64,000 nucleotides of DNA from NCBI GenBank assembly GCA_947561585.1, contig CANNZV010002453.1:33750-97749 (forward strand). The letters are read 5' to 3'. The notes under the pieces were generated by a model that was given only the letters and a program-made list of their open reading frames with translations, searched no databases and was not told the DNA's origin. The DNA comes from Caprella mutica. Taxonomy: Eukaryota > Arthropoda > Malacostraca > Amphipoda > Caprellidae. The position numbers and the translations under genes are program-made. Below are positions 9,833 to 20,737 of this stretch, piece by piece; position 1 is the stretch's first letter, and the number at the start of each line of letters is the position of its first letter.

Positions 9833-11288
9833 CACACAAAGTGTGGAGAGAGTTATCAAACTCGTCACTGAAGCATCTTCATTATATAGTATGAAACTAT
9901 GAAAATCGACACGGATTAATCACAACCCAGTTGTTATCAAGGGAAAAAATCCCAAAATTTGACACTAAAGCAGAGTTTGAGGTTTCAATTCTCATACTAT
10001 TGGTTGATTGTAGGGTAGGGTTAGAGTGTAAGTCGTCGTACAGCCACCTCCTCGAGGTGAGTTATGGGTTATTTGATTCTGATGGATCGAATAAGCGGAG
10101 AGCTGTACTTTTTCATTAAGAATTATTATCAATTGGTTAATTTTTGTAATTGCATATATGTACTTTGCCACCTCTTAAGATTTGTGTATATTGTTCTAAT
10201 TGAGGGAAATGGTTAATTCATAAATTAATTATAATTAAAGAACTAATTGAACTAAATAATTATAGTAAAAAATTTCTTATTGGAAGATTAATCTGAAATA
10301 TAGTAAAAAAATTAGTCATTTTTGACTGTTTTTGATTGTTGCCACCTACAAATTATCTTCAATTGCCTTCAAATTGAACAAAGGCATAGTTTAAACAAAT
10401 AAGTAGCATTTAGTCACTAATTGTAGGTAAGCTTTCTATTAAAAAGTACCTAATGAGCGAAAACTTGGAAAAATACGTTTTCCCAAAAAGTCCAAAACTC
10501 TTCGGTCTGTTGCCGCCTGTAAACATTATTATTCTCGCCTGAAATTTTTTGTGCTTCAATATGATGTCATTTCACAAGTTTCTACAGGTAATTGCATATC
10601 AATATCAAAATAATTGTTTTTTCGCTCCACCCTATTAAATATGCAATTTGAAAAAGTAAGGAAAATGATTGTTTTATTTACATAATGTAAAATTATTTTT
10701 TTATGTAAGGAAAATTTAAATCCATTAGAAATTAATGAAAACCACATAATTTGTGATAATAATTCAGTATATTGTATGGTAGTTATATAAATATTTAGAA
10801 AATGAACAGTTGTAAACTAATAAAATAAAACTAATCAATTATGGGGTAGCGACACACACATATGTATAATCCGGACACAGAAAGGAAAATTCGATATAGA
10901 AAGGTACAGTTTTTTGTTTACACACTGTTTATACAATTGAAGCACCCTTTTTCTTTCAATTCAGTGTTAGATTATAAAACAGAAGGAATAAAAGTTACAC
11001 AGACACAGAAAACGAGAAATCTCACACTCAAAATATATATAAAAAAAATATCGAAAGCTACAATGATAATCTGGTGTTTATGTCAGAAAATTCGTATACT
11101 TTTATAACTACCTCATATCGCAACATTTTGAGGAAAATATACTTCATGTATATTCTGCACGATATTACTAGCAAGAACCAAACTATTAAACAACAGCCAT
11201 CATTTGCACCCCTATGATCAATCCAGGCCAGGCCCCAAAGGGGTGCCGCCGCGCACCCCTGTTTAAAAACCACTGCTCTGCTCTAGTG

Positions 11289-12053
11289 CTTCATAACTCA
11301 GATACTTCATAACTGAGGAGTTTTATTTATTAATATGCAGTAGGCAAAAAATTCAGTGCAATGGATTTTTACTAGTTTTATTTTTCCCAAAGTTATAAAC
11401 AGACTGTATAATAATAGTTAATGAAGTTCAGGAAGCCTAAATAACCGATAGTGAAACTAGACTAGTTTATTTAATAACTTTCTATCTATAGACGATAGTT
11501 CTGCTACTTACTTTACAGATAATATCCCTTACACATCATTCCAGAATTAAATTTAAATTAGGATGAATAGTACTTAATGATTAAGCATATCAATTTGCAT
11601 CAGATATCAGTTCATTCGCTCATTCGATACTCTACATCACTCTCATAATGTCAACTAGACATTTAATTATGGTAATAATTAATTGATCACACTTTTCACT
11701 AAATTTGTACCTTACAGTTCGTTGCGTATTGTTATGATAACAGTTATTATTTTTTTACTCACAATACATATTATTATCATTATGATATATATACATACAT
11801 AATTATCTTCTCAAAATAGTATTCATGAAGTTAAATATTCATAAGTATACGCAGACAAAATACAAACGCCACGTGAGACTCACAGGAGGTTTCTCGTGTG
11901 GGTCACATTTCCTTGAGTAAACAAAGTTTTAAGAAACTTTTTGCAATTTTGTTTACATATTCGTGTTCACGAATATCATTTACTTCTTATTGCTGAATAA
12001 AAATAATACATTTATTGTATAAGTGAGCACATTGTTATTTTAGACTAGTTAAT
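11289..12053. other. AT-rich intronic DNA
   Basis: No gene seen. One copy of a GTGAGACTCACAGG...GGGTCAC inverted motif at about 11,873-11,910 belongs to the family described at 12,054. Confidence 0.5.
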
Positions 12054-12361
12054 GTGAACCGTACGTGGTCGCTACCTGTGGGTCTCATTTATATTATTTG
12101 AGTGGGATTAGCGTATTCTAATGGTATAATATTAAAATGCACACTTCAAGATACATAAATCAACACTTGAACTCTATTCAAATGAATAGATAACTCATTT
12201 AATACACATGTGAACCTTACGCAGTCGCAACCTGTGTGTCACGCTATACTCATGTGAACCGTACGTAATCACCACCTGTGGTTCACATTTATATTATTTG
12301 AGTGTTATTACCGTATTCTAATGGTATAATATTAAAATGCACACTTCAAGATACATAAATC
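12054..12361. repeat. 200-bp direct repeat with inverted GTGAACC motifs
   Basis: A block beginning GTGAACCGTACGT at 12,054 recurs at 12,254, with about 105 matching bases that end in CAAGATACATAAAT. Each block contains GTGAACC followed about 25 bases later by CCTGTGG(G/T)T(C/T)CA(T/C), an imperfect inverted pair. A third GTGAACC-CCTGTGTGTCAC pair sits between them (12,211-12,242). Confidence 0.75.
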
Positions 12362-13287
12362 TTTTAGATTTTGTAACAAGAAACTGTTAATGTAGTTCAC
12401 TGTATCCGCTAGTTTGTTGTACTGCACACTTCATGGTTGTTTAATCACCTGGCAGAGGGTATTTGTGATGTCATATTTGAAATAAACGGCATATGTACCT
12501 TTCTAGACCCCAAAACAAAACGGTCATAAGGGCATAACCTAACCTATCGGAAAATTAATTGTGCTATACCTCGAAAACGAAGAGTTTTCACAACAAATGA
12601 TATTCATGAAAACGTCTTAAAACGGCTTCTTTAACCTTCTGTTAGTTCCAAATTATCAAAAATCCTGATAAAGATAGAAATATTAAAAAAAACGTGACCC
12701 ACAGGAGACACCTTCTGTGAGTCTCACCTGCATATGGCGTTCGCATTTTCTTCCCGTATGTTACTCTAAATATTTCAAAACAATAAGGTTTAGCTTAATG
12801 TTTCAGGAATTTCTAAGTTTTCCTTACTCTTCATTCATGTGTGGATACATAACTTATTTCAAACATGTGCATGGCAAGTTCCGAAAAAATCATAAAAAGT
12901 AATATCTGCTAAATGAAATGCACGTATAATTACAGTTTGACTCCAAATATGAACGATGATATATTAATTGTAAATTTGCTGATAATGACCAATCTGACCG
13001 AAATACTTTATTATTCTCACGCATTCGTACAATATTAACTTGGTTAAAAATATGTAATACAAAATTCAATAAATAATAGCATTCTTATTTTATCCCGATA
13101 TGAAAACTTCTTCAAGTAAGAACAAGAACAATTCTAAATCATAGATGCTATCAAATTCTGAATTTGACCATTTGCTCATTTTCCCGAAGCTCAAATTTGC
13201 CAGGTCAGCCAAAATTTAATCCACATCAGAAGTTATCTTTCCCATGACTTGCAGCAGTGACTGATTTTCATCAATATATTCACTATA
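12362..13287. other. AT-rich intronic DNA
   Basis: No gene seen. Another inverted motif pair (GTGACCCACAGG...CTGTGAGTCTCAC) lies at about 12,695-12,729. Confidence 0.5.
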
Positions 13288-13640
13288 CAGGGTGTCCCAG
13301 AAAAAAGTGTACCCAGATTTTAATTGATATAACTCCTGAAGTATTGAAGATATTTTTATTAAGTAGAAAAATTTTTGTGTGCCAATTAAGAATTAATCTT
13401 TTGATGGTTTAATCTTTTGATGGTATGGTTGCGCAATGCAGTTCTAAAATTGACAAGTTTATTTTTTTAAACACTGCGCAACCATACTTTTGGTAGAATC
13501 TACTAAAGGTATTAGTGTAAGAATATTGTTAGAAGAAAACGCATTGGCACACAGAAAAGTTTTTACTGAAACAAAATATCTTCAAATAGATCAGGAGCTC
13601 TGATAATTCAAAACTGGATACTCTTTTTTCTGGGACACCT
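13288..13640. mobile_element. 353-bp mariner-type MITE
   Basis: The ends CAGGGTGTCCCAGAAAAAAG and its inverted copy CTTTTTTCTGGGACACCT are each flanked by TA. The TIR matches the first 15 or so bases of the larger element at 46,470-47,656, which carries a decayed transposase. This is therefore probably a deletion derivative of that family. No coding region. Confidence 0.8.
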
Positions 13641-13859
13641 TATTTATACAAATATATTTGTGAAAATTAAATGACCATTATTTATTCGAATTACATCATA
13701 CACTAATTATGCATCTTTTTCATACATTTTTCACACACATTGATGAAGTTAATAGGTTAATTTCATATGAGCTGAAAACGTACAGAAAATCATCGTACAA
13801 TTCAAATTTTAGAAGAGTTAATTAAAATACTATTCGAGCCAAGTTTATTTTTAATCAAA

Positions 13860-14868
13860 TACTGTAATAAGGGAGGACTCTTCTGTATTTAGCTTTATAA
13901 CTTGGAAAGGTTAAGAGAATAATAGTTTCTTTTGTGGAAAATCCCGACACAATCCCAAGGAGAGATGAGGGTACGAGAAAAAGAATTTCCCCTCGAAATA
14001 TGCGAAAATTAGGCAGGCAGGTCATAAGGCAGCTAAATGACACTAGTGCCTCCATTTTTGACAAGGTTGTCATTGGTCTCACGTACAAGCAGTCCTGATG
14101 TAATGTCTCTAATGAAACGGTCAGAAATGCTCAATGGGGCTTAAGACCAGAGAACAAGGTAATCAAGTCATGAGAGTCTCTCACTTGATGCCCAGAGTTG
14201 TGAGGGAAGAAGTTGTAACCTTTCAAGGACGAGATTGTGAGAAGTAATGCCAGAATATCATCTTTTGCCAACGACATAATTGCAAACTATTAGGCCAAGA
14301 GAACAAGCACTCAACAAAAGAGGCAATGTAGGATTGGATTGTTAGGTTTACACCCTCTGGTATTCGGAAAGGGCCAATTAACGTTTCACCAATGATGTCC
14401 GCTTAAAACCTAAAGCCACAACCTCCATGTTGACGACGAAACCAGTGTTGATAAACAGCTCCAGTAGGATCCAAACTTTGACCCATCCATCCAGACAATC
14501 AAGGGTGGCTCTTTCCTCATCTGTTAAAAGAACAAGGAGGAAGTTTGTTTTCATGTAATTCTGTGTACATCTAATGCCTTTTTCCTTTTGGGTCTTGTCT
14601 AAAGGAGGCCTGGAAAGTCACTGTTTGGACGAATAACCAATGACAACTTTGTCGAAAATGGAGACACTAGTGTTATTTGGCTGCCTTATAACCTGCCTGG
14701 GTAGTTTTCGCATATTTCAAGGGGAAAAAGCTTCTCCTCGTACCCTCATCTCTCCTTGGGTTGCTGTCGGGATTTTCCACAAAAGAAACTATTGTTCTCT
14801 TATCCCTCCCGAGTTACAAAGCTAAATATAGAAGAGTCATCCCTTCTGCAGGACCTGTTACAATTTTT
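13860..14868. mobile_element. 1-kb foldback (long inverted repeat) element
   Basis: Arms of about 230 bases at 13,865-14,095 and 14,630-14,860 are inverted copies at roughly 85-90% identity. The same translation (MTTLSKME-LV followed by a Cys-containing stretch) can be read outward from each, so the apparent frames are one repeat read twice. The 530-base centre holds no intact frame. No target duplication was found. It could be an inverted duplication of part of a larger transposon. Confidence 0.65.
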
Positions 14869-15169
14869 ACCCTCTCGGTAGAAGTTAATCGCCCATTTTT
14901 TGGCCTTTTCACGGAGCTGCAATAAAGCGATGGACAGTTAAAATGCCTTCAAAATACATAAACGTTCATGACTTTTCAATTTTCTCATGGATTCAAAAAA
15001 TATTTCAGCAATATACTAACATAGAAGCAATCTCCCAGTGACCAAAGTTTCACTACTGTACGATTAATATTATTAAAATTATTAACAAAATAATGATCTG
15101 CAATAAAGCGATGGACGCAGTGTATACATCAGGTTAGACCTTGCTTGTTTAATCTTTTGGAATAATTTT
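14869..15169. other. Intronic DNA with one short direct repeat
   Basis: TGCAATAAAGCGATGGAC occurs at about 14,920 and again at about 15,099. Nothing else recognised. Confidence 0.5.
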
Positions 15170-15412
15170 ACCCCTATTTATGCTAAGCCAATTATTCATT
15201 TTCCTTTCCTCCTATTTTCTTCATTTATTCCCCCCATTTCATTCACCTCCATCCGAGCTAAGCCCACACCCACTCAAAATTGATTCCCCCCATTTCTCTC
15301 ACCCCCATCCGTGCTAAGCCCACACCCCCTCTTCATTCATTCCCCCCATTTCTCTCATCCCATCCGTGCTAAGCCACACCTCCTCTTCATTCATTTTCTC
15401 CATTTCTCTCAC
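15170..15412 (-). repeat. 56-bp minisatellite containing the exon 3 splice donor (copy A)
   Basis: About four tandem copies of a 56-bp unit abut the donor of exon 3. Read on the minus strand, each unit contains AGCACGGATGGGGGTGAGAG, which equals the last bases of exon 3 plus its GT donor. The array therefore appears to have arisen by duplication of the exon-intron boundary. The same array occurs at the same place in copy B. Confidence 0.8.
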
Positions 15413-15597
15413 CCCCATCCGTGCTCCTTCTTCAGCAACATTGACAGTGTGAGCAGATAGACAGTCAGCAGAAGAGTAACGTAACTAACTCCGATCTTCC
15501 AGGCGTTCTGGTGCAGATCCTCCACTTGTCTCTTGATGATCTCACCAGATGGAATGGAGGTGGAGTCTCCACCACAAGAGCACCACAAGGCCCTCAA
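15413..15597 (-). CDS. Gene copy A, exon 3 (transmembrane exon)
   Basis: This 185-nt exon runs from acceptor TTTTTCCAG|TTGAGG to donor GGGG|GTGAGAG on the minus strand, entering in phase 0 and leaving in phase 2. It encodes a short Cys/Ser/Gly-rich N-terminal part (WCSCGGDSTS), an amphipathic stretch (KRQVEDLHQNAWK), one hydrophobic helix (IGVSYVTLLLTVYLLTLSML) and a KKEHG cap. Copy B (54,233-54,417) differs at about six bases, of which four are silent, while the intron upstream does not align at all. That pattern supports a protein-coding exon under constraint or gene conversion. With no signal peptide cleavage site visible, a signal-anchor or single-pass protein is likely. I do not recognise the family. 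Confidence 0.75.
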
Positions 15598-17482
15598 CTG
15601 GAAAAAGACGTACAAAACATGCGATTTAAATTTACAGTGTAAAGGTCACATTGCATGTGATCAAACAAATCAATTTTTATTGTGGTAATTCATCGTAGTT
15701 TATTTTAGATAATACATACCTAATCCAATTTTACTTTTCATAAATTACTCCATAATTTGCTAAGTACTTTATGTCATAAACCACCTATTAATTAAATAGA
15801 AATAATGGATCACTATATGAAACATAAATGTCGATAATTTCATTTATATACAAGTTACTGCTCTGTGAAGAATATGTTGAGAAACTTTACACCTATTTTC
15901 ATACTATTGAAATGATTTAACACTGATATAATGAGTCTAACACATTATTATATCACAGCATTGGAAATTAAAGCAATAATAAAGTTAGAAACTGAAACTC
16001 TTGGGGTTAGATTATGAATGTTAGTTTCTGCATTTATATCATTGTTATTCATTAAAATAAAACAGAAATGAGAATATATTCAACTCATTTATTGAATGCA
16101 CGTTAGGATTTGGAATATCTACGATGAAACAACATCAACCATTTCAGTATTATAAATACTCTTTATTTTCATAAATCCTTTCAGCCTATTAATCATAAAA
16201 AGAAAATCACTTTCTCCAATATTATTATAAGCTGACAATGAATAATAACCTATTCATACCGATAAATTGAAGTAATATATTTTCCTTTCATCGAAGAGAA
16301 GGAAAAATTGTCTGAACCGACATGATTGAAACCCGTTGATGATGAATCCCATTTGTTATATTTTGCTCTCTTTCCTGAGTGAGATAAAGTGTTTAGAAAT
16401 CAGGCTATCGATGGGACGATCGATTTTGTTTAGATGGTGATTGAAAAATTGTGTGAGCATCCGAGACATATTGAATTTTAAATATTATCAGTAAATCCTA
16501 GTAAAGAATCAATATAGGTACATTTAATAATGATAATCATTAATACATTTCCCGCGACAGCTTTAACTGTCATTATTTCAGTTTAATTTGGACAGAAAAA
16601 TAATATTTACTTTTCAATATTTTATGTACAATATATTCATCTTTAGGATATAAATATACACCTTTGAAATAAATATTAGTTGAAGATGAAAAGCTTTGAT
16701 CTTCTATTCTGAAAAAAAAACAATGTGACCCACCGTTGGGTCACATCGCAGGAAACGTGACAACACAAATTTCAAGTCCCTTTGCAGAATTTACTGTAAA
16801 AAATTATTATTCATTATAATCTCGTCATGTATTATCGTAATTTATGTTATGTTTTAATTTCAATAGAAAACAAGACAAATATTTCTGTCACCAGTGCGAG
16901 AATACTATTTCGAGTACATAATTGGAACATATTTGGTTTGATGGGCCTACTTTTTGTCTTTTCAAAACAATTTTATCATTTATATTTACGTTCATAATTT
17001 ACGTGAAATAAGACGTATAAATTCAGAGGTTTTAAGCTTCAAATTTTTCAGTAAAACTCGGGCTAATTTTTCTATATACAGTAAATTAAATAAATTCCAA
17101 CTTTGTGTTTATCAATGTAAAAACCGTGGGAAATCCAACGGTCTCCTTGTATTTCCTATATGATGAAAAATAAGAAAGTTGTAGATTATTTTGCAGGAAA
17201 AAGTAAAAAAAAATCAAATTTATATTCTTTTACTAATTAGTTGAACGTTTTATTTTTTCCTTGCACTAAAAACAGTAAAATAAGATATATTTGAAGATAA
17301 AAACAAATTACTAAATTTCATCAGTATGACTTTTTTTCCCAGAACGATGAAAAAGGAAACAAAAAGTTACATAATCAGGTAGACCAGTTACACACACCTG
17401 CGGTACACTCTGAGCATGCAGGCTTGGTAATAATTTGATAATTTGCAGCCTATATCTTTCGTTGTTTTAATGAGTTTCTTAC
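15598..17482 (-). other. Intron 2 of gene copy A
   Basis: AT-rich sequence with no further exon recognised. A GTGACCCACCGTTGGGTCAC palindrome-like pair lies at about 16,724-16,745. Confidence 0.5.
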
Positions 17483-17503
17483 CTCAATTTCTGTCATGTT
17501 CAT
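17483..17503 (-). CDS. Gene copy A, start-codon exon (exon 2)
   Basis: On the minus strand ATGAACATGACAGAAATTGAG is followed by a strong donor GTAAGAAA. It encodes MNMTEIE and joins exon 3 in phase 0. An in-frame TAA lies three codons upstream, so translation must start here if this is the first coding exon; the second ATG (codon 3) has the better -3 base (A). A plausible acceptor (CTAAATCAG) lies 16 bases upstream. Copy B has the same exon at 59,957-59,977 (MNITEIE) with the same donor and conserved upstream bases. It is too short to be seen in an ordinary frame scan. Confidence 0.65.
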
Positions 17504-17649
17504 GTGAAATTATTTCATCTGATTTAGGCAAACAGTTTCAATGGAAATTATTTTATTTCTTGAGAAAGTCACAAAAATAGAATTGAATATCATTATCACT
17601 TGATTAATCTGTAATGCTATTCATGTTTTAAAAGAGAGAATGAATCACT

Positions 17650-17765
17650 TATCAAGAGAATGTTTCCTCTTCATCAAGAGAATGTTCCCTCTTCACCAAG
17701 AGAATGTTCCCTCTTCATCAAGAGAATATTCCCTCTTCACCAAGAAAATGTTCCCTCTTCACCAG
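17650..17765. repeat. 22-bp minisatellite
   Basis: About five copies of a unit close to CATCAAGAGAATGTTCCCTCTT, lying in intron 1 of copy A. Copy B has no equivalent array. Confidence 0.85.
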
Positions 17766-17828
17766 GTCTTCAGTGCCTCTTTGTTCCTAATTGAAATTCA
17801 CTAACACCATTCGTGACTCGTCTGTACC

Positions 17829-17905
17829 GAGTCTCTCAGTCGCAACCAGATAGAACATTCGCACTCCCTCCCTCTCTGCTGTCTTTCACCAAACTGAAGG
17901 AAACT
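17829..17905 (-). promoter_or_regulatory. Conserved 5' block of gene copy A (5' UTR or promoter)
   Basis: About 75 bases match 61,398-61,485 upstream of copy B. The shared parts include TCTGGTTGYGACTGA and GACAGCAGAGAG-like sequence. Read on the minus strand, each block begins near TTCAGTT, which fits the arthropod initiator (TCAGT), so transcription may start here. A 5' splice donor could not be fixed with confidence. The order (block, start exon, transmembrane exon) is the same in both copies. Confidence 0.5.
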
Positions 17906-18169
17906 AAGAAGATTTGCAAATTTCAATGAATGAAAGATTTGCAATGAATGGAAAATTGATAAAGGAGAGGGTAGTTTGAAAATATATTTATCGAAAAAAA
18001 ATACAATGAAATCATAATAATTAATAGTACAATTAAATTTTATTTAAAATTATAATTTCCTTTTCACCTAGTAAAATTTGGAGCTGTTATGATAGCTCTA
18101 TTATTCTTCAAATTTATATAATAAAATGAAAATGCAATTGAATAAATTAGAATAATTTATCATTATATC
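17906..18169. other. AT-rich 5' flank of copy A
   Basis: Possible upstream regulatory DNA of gene copy A up to the Tc1 element. No specific site recognised. Confidence 0.3.
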
Positions 18170-19005
18170 TACAGTAGCAAGCATAAGTTAAGGAACATTG
18201 AAACCAGTTCAACCTTTTTGTTTATTGCAAAGGAACGAGTCTACGAAAATCCTCATCATTTGTAACAATAGAGTTACAAATGAAGGGGGGTTTGCTAGAA
18301 TTATTAGCAAAATGAAACATATAATTACCTAAATATTCACCTATTGCCATAAGAGACCAAAAAACACCGAGCAAAAGATAACCCTAATGAGTTTCACGTG
18401 TGTTTTCTAGGCACATCTTTTTTAAATTACTTTATATCTGTCATTTCATTCCTTTAAATTTGCCTGCCTTTCTTGACTTTGTTCCTATATAAGTAGCAAA
18501 TATATTTGTGTATCTAAAAGTTAAAAAATACTTACGTAACAGCTTAAATCACGTAGATTAGGAAATTAATTGTACTGTGTTGACTTGTGGCTCCGTAAAA
18601 ATACAGTTTACTAACGACTTAACATGCTTTCGTACACATCTTCATGGAGAACAGACATATGCGTGAGCTGTGATTGGATCACACTCCGTCCAATCATAGC
18701 TCTGCCCTCTCAGTTGCCAATGTCATATATACATATGTATGTATTTCTCTTATATGTTCAATATTTTTACTAAAAAATAATTTTACTAAAATACTACACT
18801 TTAGTGTAGTATATATACTAACAAATTGTAAAAAATACATTACCGTAGGTTTATATGTAAATAAGAGATGTGTTCCTTTTTTACACATAGTTAAACCTTC
18901 CCGTAAATTCTGATAATCAAACTCATTAGAGTTAAGGAATCGTTGTTAATTAACGGGTACAAACTGAATATTCTTAGTTAAAAAAGACTGTTTCAATGTA
19001 TTTAA

Positions 19006-20440
19006 ATGTTACTAAAGGTTATCAAATTATTGGGACAAAACTATCACCAACATTACACCATTACACATGTTACTCGGAAACAAGTATCTCTCTGTGAAAA
19101 ACGTATTATTTTTTACCATCACAAGGATGAAAAGTCACTTTCTGAAATCGCAAGCATCATAGAAAGATCTATGAATGTTGTGCACCACATTGTTAATACT
19201 TTTAAAGAGTGTGCTTCAATTGATGAAAAACAAAGATCAGGTAGACTACCTAACACTACCACCAGAGAAGATCGTGCCATTCGAGACTGCTGTAGGTATT
19301 TCTCGTCGAATGGTGAAACGCATGGTCTCAGTGTGTCTGAATTAACAATTTCTAGAAGTTTGAATAGGATTGGATTAAAAGCCTGGATGCTTGCATCGAA
19401 GCCTCTGATATCGAAAAAGGACCAAACTACAAGGCTTCAATTTGCCTAGGAGCATGTCATTTGATCGAATGAGCAGTGGTCCATGATTCATTTCAGAGAC
19501 GGATATAAGTTTGATATGATCGGAAGTGACAGTAAACGCTACTTTCGACTTTATATGGGTGAACGTCTGTCCCTGAAGTGCGTTTATAAAAGAGTGACAT
19601 AATTTCTCCAGCGGAAAGAAGCGTAATCGATCGTCTGCATGGAGTGGTCAACGCAGCAGTGTATACGCATCTTCTCATCTACTATTGCATTCCATATTTG
19701 CAATCGTTTGACATTCATCCTCGTATTTTGATGCAAGACCATTTTCCTTGTCACTCTGATAAAACTGTGAAAGCATACATAGAGAGTAAAGACCCGTCCA
19801 GACGGTCAAATTTTTTTAGAGAAGTGACAAACTTAATGACAAACTTATCGTCAGTTTTCAAGGAGTGTATACACGGTTAAATTTTCTCGCCAAAAGTTTG
19901 AGGTTCACTGGCGTCAGTTTCGTCAAAATTAATGTTATATATCGTGTAAATAAAAATTATATAACTTGGTATGTATATTTTTTGAATTTAAAACAGTATG
20001 AAGCCAGAAAAAATAATTTGTTTTTAATGACAAAATATCGTCTTGAAAAGGATAGACAAAAATAGATCATAGAAAACAATTCACATAGTAGGTAGCCTAC
20101 CTATACTAAGTTTTTAAATATTGAGGTTTTTGTAGGTAGCTGTAATAAACTAAACTGACGCGCAAATAAAAAAATATTATTGCCGGAAAGTCAGTGTGTA
20201 CTTCAAACTTTATCGTCAGCAAATAGTTTGACAAACTTTTTGATGACGATATCCAACATGTTGGAATAAAAAAACTGATGAAAACTTTGACGGTTTGCTG
20301 ACGCTAGGAAGTTATCGTCATTTAGTTTGTCATTAAGTTTGTCACTTCTCTGAAAAATTTGACCGTCTGGACGGGGCTTAAGTGAGCTGGCCTGCTTAGG
20401 GCCCCGACTTGAACCTCATTGAAACATTTGGAAGGTAATT
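19006..20440 (+). pseudogene. Tc1-family transposase, broken
   Basis: The open segment 19,006-19,449 shows the paired helix-turn-helix DNA-binding region of Tc1 transposases: SLSEIASIIERSMNVVHHIV, then a linker with KQRSGRLPNTT, then SELTISRSLNRIGLKAW and SKPLISKKDQTTRLQFA. The DDE domain follows with stops. Remnants include the block with QDHFPCHSDKTVKAYIESK (family QDNAPCHS, so the catalytic N/D context is altered), and after the nested MITE, WPA and GPDLNLIE in place of WPARSPDLNPIE. Length and order fit a Tc1 transposase of about 340 residues. It is inactive. Confidence 0.85.
19793..20375. mobile_element. 583-bp MITE nested in the Tc1 transposase
   Basis: The TIRs begin CCCGTCCAGACGGTCAAATT and match over about 55 bases with two or three differences, including a GACAAACTTAATGACAAACT direct repeat. 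The outer 11 bases are themselves palindromic (CCGTCCAGACGG). It interrupts the transposase between the QDHFPCHS and WPA motifs. No clear target duplication. The interior has several GACG/CGTCA words and no coding region. Confidence 0.8.
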
Positions 20441-20737
20441 GGTGATGCATGTTGCTCATTAACGCAATCCCAAAAATCAGGCTTAACTGTGGGGTTTCCT
20501 GAAAGAAGAGTGACAGAAGATAACTCCATAATTCTGCTTAAAATTGATAGATCTCCGTAATAATTGATGCAACGAGTTCATCAAAAATAAAGGAATCCTC
20601 ACAAAATACTAAATATAATTTATTATTATTAAGTTACAAGTATTTTCGTTGACTAGTTTTTCTGCAATAAACAAAAATGTTGAATTTACTTCATCGTCCC
20701 TAACTTATGTTCACTACAGTATATCTTTAATTATTGT

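Larger units (their letters stand above)
6587..10632 (+). mobile_element. 4-kb DNA transposon with about 305-bp terminal inverted repeats
   Basis: The ends begin GGGTGGAGCGAAAA and are inverted copies of each other over about 305 bases (6587-6890 and 10,326-10,632), roughly 85% identical by eye. TATTA flanks both sides (6582-6586 and 10,633-10,637), a possible 5-bp target duplication. The interior encodes a decayed protein in several frames on the plus strand and a GC-rich region with two CRE palindromes before it. I could not place the element in a named superfamily; its protein resembles a repeat-associated family that I recall from many arthropod genomes. It is inserted inside the hAT-like element. 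Confidence 0.75.
5941..11275. mobile_element. hAT-like element, outer layer of a triple nest
   Basis: The left end CAGTGGTTCTTAAAG and the right end TTTAAAAACCACTG form the short TIRs typical of hAT elements. CTCTAGTG lies immediately left (5933-5940) and again at 11,281-11,288, an 8-bp target duplication as expected for hAT; five extra bases CTCTG separate the right TIR from it. Subterminal GCGCACCCC-like motifs on both sides (near 6475 and 11,252) also fit hAT ends. Removing two nested insertions leaves less than 1 kb with no hAT transposase, so this was a small non-autonomous copy. Confidence 0.7.
4039..15412 (-). other. Intron 3 of gene copy A (about 11.4 kb)
   Basis: This is the span between the donor of exon 3 (15,412-15,411) and exon 4. 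The matching intron of copy B is only about 1.3 kb. The excess is explained by the transposon nest at 5.9-11.3 kb, the MITE at 13.3 kb, the foldback element at 13.9-14.9 kb and tandem repeats. The assignment depends on the gene model and has no transcript support. Confidence 0.5.
18172..20719 (+). mobile_element. Tc1-like transposon, decayed
   Basis: The left TIR (CAGTAGCAAGCATAAGTTAA) and right TIR (inverted, with CATAAGTTAGGGACGATGAA) are flanked by TA at 18,170-18,171 and 20,720-20,721. Inverted similarity continues for about 75 bases and includes TTTTTGTTTATTGCA on both sides. The interior encodes a broken Tc1 transposase on the plus strand, itself split by a 583-bp MITE. Confidence 0.85.
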
